From SZUA-448 sp964602475 (lineage in GTDB: Bacteria > Bacillota > Clostridia > Lachnospirales > Lachnospiraceae), in contig CAZRRN010000030.1 of assembly GCA_964602475.1 (NCBI GenBank), positions 1 to 37,662 on the forward strand: DNA of 37,662 nt. The letters run 5' to 3'. Positions 16,801-23,294 of this stretch are shown here, in pieces; the stretch's first letter is position 1, and each line of letters begins with the position of its first letter. The translations under genes were made by a program, and so were the position numbers. The notes below the pieces were generated by a model that was given only the letters and a program-made list of their open reading frames with translations, was not told the DNA's origin and searched no databases.

Positions 16801-17341
16801 GAATGCCGTGATCCTGAAGCTCAAGAAAATAATTATCTTTCCCGAAAACCGCCTGCATTCTCAAAGCGGCTTCCTTTGCCTCTTCATAAAAGCCTCGCCG
16901 GATTTGTACCGCAACCTCTCCTGCCAGGCAGGCAGACAATGCGATAATACCCTCATGATACTGTTCTAACAGCTCATAGTCTACCCGAGGCTTATAATAG
17001 AAGCCTTCGGTAAATCCCCGTGACACTATTTTAATCAGATTGGAATAACCGGTATTATTCTCTGCCAAAAGAACCAGATGATAATAACGATCCTCCGAAA
17101 CACTTCCCTCCTTCTCAAAACGTGAGCCAGGAGATACATACACTTCACAGCCGAGAATCGGTCGGATTCCTTCCGCCACACAGGCACGGTAAAAATCAAT
17201 CACACCATACATTACTCCATGATCGGTAATGGCAAGACTGTCCATGCCGAGCGCTTTTGCGCGCAGCACCATTTCCCGGATCTTGCCCGAACCATCCAGA
17301 AGACTGTATTCCGTATGTACATGCAGGTGTGTAAAGTTCAT
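13859..17341 (-). CDS. dnaE: DNA polymerase III subunit alpha (DnaE)
   Basis: Encodes 1160 residues from the ATG at 17341 (GGAGG 5 bases before it; the TTG one codon earlier is less likely). Domains in order: PHP (1-about 200, THLHVHTEYSLLDG and later TNDIHY), polymerase palm with GPGRGSAAGS and the catalytic PDIDIDF, fingers, helix-hairpin-helix, and an OB-fold domain (about 980-1070, VTVGGIISDRTTK). It lacks the proofreading exonuclease of PolC. In low-GC Firmicutes PolC usually shares replication with a DnaE of this size. The gene follows the deacetylase-like gene by 24 bases and precedes pfkA by 3. Confidence 0.96.
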   Translation of the reverse strand: MNFTHLHVHTEYSLLDGSGKIREMVLRAKALGMDSLAITDHGVMYGVIDFYRACVAEGIRPILGCEVYVSPGSRFEKEGSVSEDRYYHLVLLAENNTGYSNLIKIVSRGFTEGFYYKPRVDYELLEQYHEGIIALSACLAGEVAVQIRRGFYEEAKEAALRMQAVFGKDNYFLELQDHGIPEQKVVNQALLRMSKETGIELVATNDIHYVLPEDAAAHDILLCIQTQKKVSDEDRMRYEGGQYYMKSPEEMEELFGFAKRALQNTWEIAQRCSVEITFGQYKLPKFDVPGGMGAYEYLCRLCEEGLEKRYKNPSKELKARLEYEIGVIKSMGFVDYFLIVSDFIRYAKDNQIAVGPGRGSAAGSIVAYCLEITDIDPIRFRLLFERFLNPERVTMPDIDIDFCYERRQEVIDYVVRKYGKDRVVQIITFGTMAARNALRDVGRALDLPYSKVDAVAKMVPTDLGMTIDKALSVNSELSAAYADDPEIKNLIDMSKRLEGLPRHSSIHAAGVVISNAPVDEYVPLSRGADDVITTQFTMTTIEELGLLKMDFLGLRTLTVIQDAVKLVNRKHAGLLDMEKIDFTDQNIYDLLCSGKTEGVFQLESSGMKNFMKELKPRNIEDVIAGISLYRPGPMDFIPKYIKGKNAPESIVYDCPELEPILSPTYGCIVYQEQVMQIVRELAGYSFGRSDLVRRAMSKKKASVMEKERKNFVYGNSEEGVPGCIAKNIPETVANKIYDEMIDFAKYAFNKSHAAAYAVLSFQTAYLKHYYPVEFMAALMTSIQDNSGKVSEYIYVSRKMGIGILPPDINVGERSFTADGKNIRYALSAIRSIGRPVIDALVEERTMNGPFTSLKDFCARLSTREVNKRTIENFIKAGAFSTLPGTRRQQMTMYAQILDEVTHERKVALTGQMSLLDFMGGEEKKNYETALPPVGEYTPEELLAFEKEVLGIYISGHPLDAYRGLLEKHTNASTLDFLLDEENGAAAVKDNSVVTVGGIISDRTTKTTRTGSLMAFIKLEDMFGQLEILVFPKDYEKYRSVLEPENKVLVTGRVTAEEDKDAKLICQKITPFDEIPRSLYIKFPDKEAYLAEEENLLNELAGFDGNDTVVIYCEKERAMKELPRSRNVKIDMILLGRLYSRYKEENVRVVDKQPGNDRKAR

Positions 17342-17368
17342 CAAAGCCTCCGATTTCCAAGTGCTTTA

Positions 17369-18871
17369 TTACTCTGTAATCTGATAGGGTCTGGACGGAT
17401 CCAGTATATCCTCTGCGTGAAAGAATGCTTCCACCAGCTCCGGAGTTTTCATCATCCGTTCTCCGTCAAAATTAATTCGTCCCTGCCGCAGATAATCCGC
17501 CTTCATCTGAACCCAGTACTGTGCGGAATCTACATTACAGAAGAAATGAAATCCGTTTGCAATCGCATATTCGTATTTTTCGCCGCTGTAACCCCTCCAG
17601 TCACAGATATCAGCTCCATACGGATAGACAAAGATATCTGTCTCCCCGACCAGAATGCCGACCTCCTTAAACCATCGATCCATATCGCTGCAGTATTTCT
17701 GAACACTGTTCGTTGTCATATTCCCATGCCCATAGCTGTGGGAGGCAAATACAAAGCCGTCGGCCTTTAATGCATCAACTACTGTAAGACAGGCTTCTCG
17801 TTCCGATTCCAGCATTGCATCCTTCTCATCCTGGGTCAGACCGGCGAATTTTTCTTTTTCGTTATAACGATACGGCGCAGTTTCATACCCGAGAGTCCCC
17901 TCGAATCCGGTGATACAGAGCATTGCCTTTGCACCATGGTAAGAAAAATCAGGGTGTTTCTCCACGAACTTATCCAGAATCGGCACCAGATCATAATCTC
18001 CATACACAACCGTTCCGTCCTGATTGATATACTCACAGGTTGCCTTTCCATCTTCTCCTACGATGATTTTATTTGCAAAGCCCTCATCATCCATGTAGTC
18101 ATAATAATTCACATCATCCTGTGACATAACAATAGGAATCTTTCCCTCAGGAAGATAAATCTTCTTCATTGTCATGACCTGTGTGCCATCCTCCTGTACA
18201 ACAATCTCCGCCATATCGTGAATATTAATCAATACATAGCCCTTCTCATAAAGAGACTCAAGAATCTTTTCAAATTCCGGGATGGTTGTCATATACCGGT
18301 TATATCCGTCAACAGTTCCGCTGTCCGGTCCAAAAGCCAGCGAAGTATCAACAATCAACGAATGAAAGAAGCAATGGGAAATCTTAGTATTATCCTTCCA
18401 GACCACACATGCCGCCTTGGCCTGTTCATAACGTACGATTGCAGCAGCTGCATTTTCCAGTGTTTCATACTGTTCTATCGCTGCAACCGTTGCAATCGCA
18501 GTATCATAATCATACATTGCTGCCAAACGATCTGCTTTTTCTATCACCACGGCTGCTTTTTCTTCGCGAAGCTGCTGTTCTGCTGCCTGCTGCTGTGCCA
18601 TCACCTCTTCTTCCGTCATGGTCGGTGTCGGCGTATCGGTCGGCTCGGGTACAGCTGTCGGTTCTTCCGTCGGTGTCGGTGTCGCCGGTATCCCGGATAC
18701 CTGCTCCGTCTTTGTCGGAGCGTTGGTTATTCCGGCAGTTCCCGTCGGTGTCTTTCCTGTATCTTTACTCTCACGCGGCATAACAAGCAGGATAACAAGC
18801 ACAGCCAAAACCGTCAGCTCCGCAAGTGTGATAATCAAAAATCTTTTTTTGTTAATTTTTTTGCTTCCCAT
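17369..18871 (-). CDS. Membrane-anchored polysaccharide deacetylase-like protein
   Basis: Encodes 500 residues. A basic N-terminus and one membrane helix (about 11-31) are followed by a Thr/Pro/Glu-rich linker (about 35-88), an Ala/Gln/Glu-rich helical segment (about 88-155) and a NodB-homology-like domain (about 165-490). Metal-site motifs can be traced: SQDD (D252, D253) and HSYGH (H378, H382), then VYPYG. It should lie outside the membrane, possibly removing acyl groups from peptidoglycan or a surface polysaccharide; substrate unknown. GGAG precedes the ATG. It begins a transcript leading into dnaE and pfkA, directly after the terminator of the preceding cluster. The TP-rich linker resembles that of the CapA-like lipoprotein at 31120-32511. 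Confidence 0.87.
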   Translation of the reverse strand: MGSKKINKKRFLIITLAELTVLAVLVILLVMPRESKDTGKTPTGTAGITNAPTKTEQVSGIPATPTPTEEPTAVPEPTDTPTPTMTEEEVMAQQQAAEQQLREEKAAVVIEKADRLAAMYDYDTAIATVAAIEQYETLENAAAAIVRYEQAKAACVVWKDNTKISHCFFHSLIVDTSLAFGPDSGTVDGYNRYMTTIPEFEKILESLYEKGYVLINIHDMAEIVVQEDGTQVMTMKKIYLPEGKIPIVMSQDDVNYYDYMDDEGFANKIIVGEDGKATCEYINQDGTVVYGDYDLVPILDKFVEKHPDFSYHGAKAMLCITGFEGTLGYETAPYRYNEKEKFAGLTQDEKDAMLESEREACLTVVDALKADGFVFASHSYGHGNMTTNSVQKYCSDMDRWFKEVGILVGETDIFVYPYGADICDWRGYSGEKYEYAIANGFHFFCNVDSAQYWVQMKADYLRQGRINFDGERMMKTPELVEAFFHAEDILDPSRPYQITE

Positions 18872-18891
18872 ACACTCTCCATCGCAGAATC

Positions 18892-18897
18892 TTTATA
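18892..18897 (-). promoter_or_regulatory. Candidate -10 box for the deacetylase-dnaE-pfkA transcript
   Basis: TATAAA on the minus strand, about 20 bases before the start codon and just after the terminator at 18928-18955. The -35 is not convincing. A promoter is needed here because the upstream cluster ends at that terminator. Confidence 0.35.
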
Positions 18898-18927
18898 CTG
18901 TTGCTGTCTGTATTGTTTTATATGCAG

Positions 18928-18955
18928 AAAAAGGTTGAATGATGCTCATTCAACC
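18928..18955 (-). terminator. Rho-independent terminator after the HPr-like gene
   Basis: A perfect 10-bp stem on the minus strand (GGTTGAATGA at 18955-18946 with TCATTCAACC at 18942-18933), a 3-base loop and TTTTT at 18932-18928. It lies about 65 bases after the HPr-like stop and ends the ftsH-to-HPr cluster. Confidence 0.87.
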
Positions 18956-19019
18956 GATTCCGCTGCAAATGCTCCTGCCTGCTGCAGGCTTCATTTTATT
19001 TTCTATCCTCTGATGCGGA

Positions 19020-19274
19020 TCAGTTACCACACAGATATTTGACGATGTTTTCCATTGCGCTTTCTTCGTCGCTTCCCTCTACAATAATGTCCGCTTCATC
19101 ACCGGCCGCCAGTCCAAGACTCATCATTCCCATAATGCTCTTGGCATTGACCTTCTTGTCTTCACATGCAACATACACACTGCTTTCGTACTGGCTTGCC
19201 ACCTGCACCAGCAACGCTACCGGTCTTGCCTCCAGACCGCTCGGAATTTTAATCGTAATTTTCTTTGACAACAT
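19020..19274 (-). CDS. HPr-like regulatory protein (Crh-type, Glu15/Ser46)
   Basis: Encodes 84 residues, the size of HPr. The usual active-site motif GLHARP is GLEARP here: residue 15 is Glu, so it cannot take a phosphate from PTS Enzyme I. Ser46 and its surroundings (NAKSIMGMMSLGL) are intact, the site used by HPr kinase/phosphorylase, which is encoded 3 kb upstream. That matches Bacillus Crh (Gln15, Ser46), also encoded directly after whiA. It probably acts as a catabolite-repression cofactor or metabolic signal, not in sugar transport. AAGGAGG precedes the ATG, 14 bases after whiA; a terminator follows. The function is inferred from Crh. Confidence 0.92.
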   Translation of the reverse strand: MLSKKITIKIPSGLEARPVALLVQVASQYESSVYVACEDKKVNAKSIMGMMSLGLAAGDEADIIVEGSDEESAMENIVKYLCGN

Positions 19275-19288
19275 ATTCCCGTTCCTCC

Positions 19289-20206
19289 TTATCTGCCTCG
19301 TAACCCCTCTGCAATTATACTCAGCTTTGCCAATCGATGATTCACTCCGGATTTTCCCACCGGAACAGAAAGCATAGTACCCAGCTCCTTTAGGGATAAT
19401 TCCGGAAAACGGATTCTCAGTTCCGCAAGCTCTGCCAGTTCCGGCTTAAGCTCTCCGAATCCGACAGTTTCTTCAATAAACTTTATATCATCAATCTGCC
19501 TTGCAGCTGCATTTACCGTCTTGGTAATGTTCGCCGCCTCGCAGTTCACCTGTCTGTTAATGGAATTCCGCATGTCCTTATAAATTCGGACATTTTCCAT
19601 CTGCATCAGTGCTACATGAGCTTCCATCAGATTCAGTATATCCGAAATCTGCGAGCTTTCCTTTACGTAGACGACGCTGTTTTTCTTTCTTTTTACCATT
19701 TTGGCTTCTATCCCGAAGGTACTGATAATATCAATCAAATGTTTTGCTTTATCTTCACCGGATAATGCGAATTCCAGATGATAATTTTTCTTTGGATCGT
19801 TCACGGTTCCGGCTGCCAGAAACTGCCCTCTGACATATGCTCTTTTGCAGCAGGAGCGCTGTAGTACAATTGCTTCTGTTACAGACATCCTGTCATCTGC
19901 TTCCGGTTTTATCTTAAGCGTCTGCAGAAGCTGTCCGCTTTCTTTAGCCGATAGCTTCAGGCTTCCGATTTTTTGTCGTCCGCTTTCCTGCATCACAAGC
20001 TCCGGTTCAAACCGAAACAACTTTACAATCAGATCCGCTGTATGGAGAATCGCTGTGATATTCTCACTTTTTATCTCAAGAGCGCCGTCTTCATCAGCCG
20101 TTCTGCCCATGTCTTCTATCAGTGCGGCAAGCTCCGCTATTCTGCAGTGTCTTGCATTTCCGGTACGTTTAATCAGCTCTTCCTTAACATCTTTTGCAAA
20201 TGACAT
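19289..20206 (-). CDS. whiA: DNA-binding protein WhiA
   Basis: Encodes 305 residues from the ATG at 20206. GGAGGG lies 4-5 bases before it and overlaps the end of murB, so translation is coupled; an in-frame ATG at 20233 lacks a site. WhiA has a LAGLIDADG-like N-terminal domain (here MSFAKDVKEELI to about 200) and a C-terminal helix-turn-helix (from about 220, with FPELSLKELGTMLSVPVGKSGVNHRL). It controls sporulation in Streptomyces and affects cell division and chromosome segregation in Bacillus. In Bacillus the order is rapZ-yvcK-whiA-crh; here murB takes the place of rapZ and yvcK. Confidence 0.96.
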   Translation of the reverse strand: MSFAKDVKEELIKRTGNARHCRIAELAALIEDMGRTADEDGALEIKSENITAILHTADLIVKLFRFEPELVMQESGRQKIGSLKLSAKESGQLLQTLKIKPEADDRMSVTEAIVLQRSCCKRAYVRGQFLAAGTVNDPKKNYHLEFALSGEDKAKHLIDIISTFGIEAKMVKRKKNSVVYVKESSQISDILNLMEAHVALMQMENVRIYKDMRNSINRQVNCEAANITKTVNAAARQIDDIKFIEETVGFGELKPELAELAELRIRFPELSLKELGTMLSVPVGKSGVNHRLAKLSIIAEGLRGR

Positions 20207-20219
20207 TCCACCCTCCGAA

Positions 20220-21170
20220 TCAGTCACTGCCAAGGAACCGTATCTCCGGCTCCAGACGGACTCCGGAGTTCTCCTCCACCCTTTCGGTTACTTCGTTCAC
20301 CAACTGTAGGAATTCCTTCGCTGTCGCTGTTCCGCGGTTAATCAGAAAACCACAGTGTTTCTCCGATACCTGTGCATCTCCGATTCTGAATCCGGCTAAC
20401 CCGGCTTCCATAATCAGTTTTCCGGCAAAATAGCCTTCCGGACGCTTAAACGTGCTTCCGGCACTTTTGTATTCCAATGGTTGTCTGTTTCTGCGTCTTG
20501 TATTCAGATCCTCGATTTTGACAAGAATTGCGGTTCTCTCACCCTTCGAAAAGACAAAGTCGGCACTCAGAACAATTTTATTTGTTTCCTGCAGAGCGCT
20601 GCTTCGATAACCGAGCTTTAGCTCTTCTGCGGAATATGTAGAAATATTCCCGTCAGAATCCATTATGCGCGCCGACTGTATAAAATCTTTTATTTCTCCG
20701 TCATAAGCACCAGCATTCATAATAACCGCACCTCCGAGCGTCCCCGGAATTCCTGCTGCAAACTCAAAGCCTGCAAGTCCCAAATCGGCAATCGTCATAG
20801 CCGCCCGGTTCAGCATAGCTCCGCTCTCGAGACGTACCGTTACTGATTTCTGCTGATTTGTCCCTTCCGCAGTCTTGATTATCTGCTCGTTCAGAACCGT
20901 AGCTGCGTTCCCTTGATGTGCCAGACGAATTACGATTCCGCGATACCCAGCATCGGCCACCAGAAGGTTGCTTCCGTTCCCAAGCAGAAAATACGGTTCT
21001 TTGCTCTCGCGGCACACCATAAGAAGCTTCTGCAGCTGTTTCTCAGAGCAGACCGTTACGAAATAGTCTGCAGGACCTCCGATCTGCAGTGTTGTATGAC
21101 GCTTCATCGGTTCATTTACCAGCAACTGTTCTTTTCCGACTATCGCTGCCAGCTGTTCCTGTAAATTCAA
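20220..21170 (-). CDS. murB: UDP-N-acetylenolpyruvoylglucosamine reductase
   Basis: Encodes 316 residues. MurB reduces UDP-GlcNAc-enolpyruvate to UDP-MurNAc with NADPH and FAD, an early peptidoglycan step in the cytosol. The FAD-binding GNGSNLLVAD (about 61-70), PGTLGGAVIMNAGAYDGEI, the catalytic-serine loop SAGSTFKRP and a C-terminal LEPEIRFLG with its conserved Glu are present. The start is TTG at 21170, with AGGGA 6-7 bases before it; no better ATG exists near the family's N-terminus. It is preceded by about 200 bases with a possible promoter and ends 13 bases before whiA. There is no MurC fusion. Confidence 0.95.
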   Translation of the reverse strand: MNLQEQLAAIVGKEQLLVNEPMKRHTTLQIGGPADYFVTVCSEKQLQKLLMVCRESKEPYFLLGNGSNLLVADAGYRGIVIRLAHQGNAATVLNEQIIKTAEGTNQQKSVTVRLESGAMLNRAAMTIADLGLAGFEFAAGIPGTLGGAVIMNAGAYDGEIKDFIQSARIMDSDGNISTYSAEELKLGYRSSALQETNKIVLSADFVFSKGERTAILVKIEDLNTRRRNRQPLEYKSAGSTFKRPEGYFAGKLIMEAGLAGFRIGDAQVSEKHCGFLINRGTATAKEFLQLVNEVTERVEENSGVRLEPEIRFLGSD

Positions 21171-21253
21171 ACGGCTTCCCTCATTTCAGCTCCGTACCTC
21201 GTGCCGTTGCTCCGGTGCAAGGTCATGTCACAAAGATTATGCTACCAGTAATA

Positions 21254-21262
21254 CTTATAGCA
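21254..21262 (-). promoter_or_regulatory. Candidate extended -10 for murB-whiA-HPr
   Basis: TGCTATAAG on the minus strand matches an extended -10 (TGnTATAAT-like), about 85 bases before the murB start. No good -35 at 16-18 bases. The 199-base gap between the glucokinase and murB is otherwise without genes; it also holds a 6-bp inverted repeat (TGTGCA/TGCACA, 21350-21364). Confidence 0.35.
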
Positions 21263-21369
21263 TGAATTTATGCAAAACGCCACAATTTCATTCCAAAAGA
21301 AGAAAATTTGGTGATTTTGCTCGATTTGTCAAATAGTGTTGGGTCGGTTTGTGCATTTTGCACATATCG

Positions 21370-22305
21370 TTAACTTAACAGTAGCTTAACGCTTCCATAA
21401 ATTCCGGCATCGTTTCCAAGCTCTGCAAAACAAAACTTTTTATTACGAAGTGCATCCAGAAGATTGCTGTTATAGTATTTTTTTACAGTTGTCAGAATAA
21501 TATCCCCGGCACGTGACATTCCGCCGCCGATTACAAAGATTTCGGGATCGACTGCCGAAGCCATATGTCCAAGCGCCAGTGCAAGATATTCGCCAAAGGT
21601 ATCTACCACCTTCAGAGCCAGTCCGTCGCCAACCTTTGCCGCATCAAACAGATCCTTTGCCGTGAAGCCTTCACGGCCACGCAGAACAGAAGGCTCGTCA
21701 GTTTCCGCAATTCGTTTCTTTGCAAGACGTACCACTCCGGTAGCAGAAGCATACTGCTCTAGGTGTCCGTGACAGCCGCAGCCGCACAGTGCCGTTTCGC
21801 TGGGATTGACAACAATATGACCTATTTCTCCGCCACCGCCGTTGCTTCCGGCAACCACTTTTCCGTTTACAATCACTCCGCCGCCGACTCCTGTACCAAG
21901 CGTAATCATTACCACATTTTCATAACCGCGTGCTCCGCCCTTCCACATTTCACCGAGCGCTGCAACATTAGCGTCATTTCCTGCAACCACCTTTAATCCG
22001 GTCAGCGTTGACATCAGTTCGTTAATCTTCACTTCACCCCAGCCGATATTAGGACAGCCAAGGACAATTCCTTTGGAATTAACCGGTCCTGGAATTCCCA
22101 TTCCGACTCCGGTAACATCCTCTCTCGCCAGTCCCTTTTCCTTCATCTTGGCAAGAATCGTATCGGCAATATCCCGGGGGATTTTTCTCCCGTTATCCTC
22201 ATGGTTCGTAACGATCTCCCATTTTTCAAGCAATTCTCCTTCTTCACGAAAGAAACCGCATTTTACCGTTGTTCCACCAAGATCAATACCAAAACAGTAT
22301 TTCAT
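21370..22305 (-). CDS. ROK-family glucokinase
   Basis: Encodes 311 residues from the ATG at 22305 (an ATG four codons earlier is possible; neither has a strong ribosome-binding site). The ATP-binding FGIDLGGTTVKCG opens the protein. VVAGNDANVAALGE holds the catalytic Asp; the ROK signature with the zinc cluster CGCGCHGHLEQY lies near residue 180; VIGGGMSRAG is near the C-terminus. No N-terminal helix-turn-helix is present, so it is a kinase rather than a NagC/XylR-type repressor. It should form glucose 6-phosphate. Its place directly after hprK and upstream of the Crh-like gene links sugar phosphorylation to catabolite control. The residue set fits glucokinase, but other hexoses cannot be excluded. 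Confidence 0.92.
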   Translation of the reverse strand: MKYCFGIDLGGTTVKCGFFREEGELLEKWEIVTNHEDNGRKIPRDIADTILAKMKEKGLAREDVTGVGMGIPGPVNSKGIVLGCPNIGWGEVKINELMSTLTGLKVVAGNDANVAALGEMWKGGARGYENVVMITLGTGVGGGVIVNGKVVAGSNGGGGEIGHIVVNPSETALCGCGCHGHLEQYASATGVVRLAKKRIAETDEPSVLRGREGFTAKDLFDAAKVGDGLALKVVDTFGEYLALALGHMASAVDPEIFVIGGGMSRAGDIILTTVKKYYNSNLLDALRNKKFCFAELGNDAGIYGSVKLLLS

Positions 22306-22341
22306 TTTTGCACCCATTTCTGCGCTGTTTTCAGCTGCAAT

Positions 22342-22373
22342 TCTATTCTTCTGTATTTCTATTCTTCTGTATT
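22342..22373. repeat. Perfect 16-bp tandem duplication across the hprK stop codon
   Basis: The 16-base unit TCTATTCTTCTGTATT (plus strand) occurs twice without interruption. On the minus strand it encodes the end of HprK (NTEE, stop), and the second copy lies directly after the stop. It may be a recent replication-slippage event. Confidence 0.9.
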
Positions 22374-23294
22374 TCTTTTTTTCATATTTGCCGTTATGCG
22401 GGCATAAAATTCATCTGCCGAGTTATAGCCCATCTTCTTCTGACGGTAATTGACCGCTGCCGATTCACAGATGACAGCAAGGTTCCGACCCGGACGAATC
22501 GGAATATTATGGCATACAACCTTATTTCCAAGAAACTCCGTGTACTGCTCTTCCAATCCCAAACGGTCGTACTGCTTGTCCTTCACCCATTCCTCCAGCT
22601 TGATGACCAGATCAATGGACTGTGTATTCATCACGCTTTCCACTCCGAACAGAGTCTTGACATTAATAATTCCGATTCCACGCAGTTCAATCATGTGTCG
22701 GGTTACATCCGGGGCTGATCCAATCAGGGTATCATCGCTGACCTTTTTAATTTCCACGGCATCGTCTGCAACCAGACGGTGTCCCCGTTTAATCAACTCC
22801 AGCGCTGCTTCACTCTTTCCTATCCCGCTTTCGCCCATAATCAGAAGCCCTTCACCATATACATCCACCAGTACTCCGTGTATCGTAATCCGCGGTGCAA
22901 GCTCGACCTTCAGCCAGCGAATGGCTTCCGATTCAAAATTACAGGTGCTTTTCGTGGTACACAGAATCGGAACCCCGACCTTTGTTGCACGTTCACTTAA
23001 CTCGCTGCTGACCTCAATTCCCTGACAGAATACAACACAGGGCGGACCAAAGCTGATGAGCCGTTCAATCACATGAAGGCGGTCCTCCTTTGCGAACTGG
23101 TTCATGTAGGCATTTTCAACATTTCCGATAATCTGGACACGCACCTTGTCAAAATAATCATAAAACCCGGCAAGCTGGAGTGCCGGACGGTTAACCTCCA
23201 TGTGTGAAATCATTCGTTTCTCCAGATCAAGCTCCGGAGTACAATTCGTCAGTTCAAACTTATTCGCCAGTGATGCTACTGATGTTGTGTACAT
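22359..23294 (-). CDS. hprK: HPr kinase/phosphorylase
   Basis: Encodes 311 residues, the standard length, from the ATG at 23294 (GGAGG 6 bases before it; the frame is open upstream to 23375 but this lies within uvrC). It phosphorylates Ser46 of HPr and Crh with ATP or PPi, and reverses this, coupling the glycolytic state to CcpA-dependent catabolite repression. The P-loop GESGIGKSE (about 154-162), the following VADDAVEI and the family signature around GIGIINVKTLFG are intact. It overlaps the end of uvrC by 35 bases. A likely substrate, the Crh-like HPr, is encoded further down the cluster. Confidence 0.96.
   Translation of the reverse strand: MYTTSVASLANKFELTNCTPELDLEKRMISHMEVNRPALQLAGFYDYFDKVRVQIIGNVENAYMNQFAKEDRLHVIERLISFGPPCVVFCQGIEVSSELSERATKVGVPILCTTKSTCNFESEAIRWLKVELAPRITIHGVLVDVYGEGLLIMGESGIGKSEAALELIKRGHRLVADDAVEIKKVSDDTLIGSAPDVTRHMIELRGIGIINVKTLFGVESVMNTQSIDLVIKLEEWVKDKQYDRLGLEEQYTEFLGNKVVCHNIPIRPGRNLAVICESAAVNYRQKKMGYNSADEFYARITANMKKRNTEE

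Noticed and set aside
18218..19042. 274-codon open frame antisense to the deacetylase-like gene
   Set aside because: It is very Cys/Arg/Ser-rich, spans a terminator and the TP-rich linker on the other strand, and lacks any motif.
21304..21332. TTGACA at 21332-21327 (-) as murB promoter
   Set aside because: A perfect -35, but the base 17 positions on reads AAATTT, a poor -10.
21350..21364. TGTGCA-TTT-TGCACA inverted repeat as terminator of the glucokinase gene
   Set aside because: The stem has only 6 bp and there is no T-run on either strand; it may be an operator or chance.
22156..22305. ROK protein as a transcriptional repressor
   Set aside because: There is no N-terminal helix-turn-helix; it starts at the kinase ATP-binding motif.
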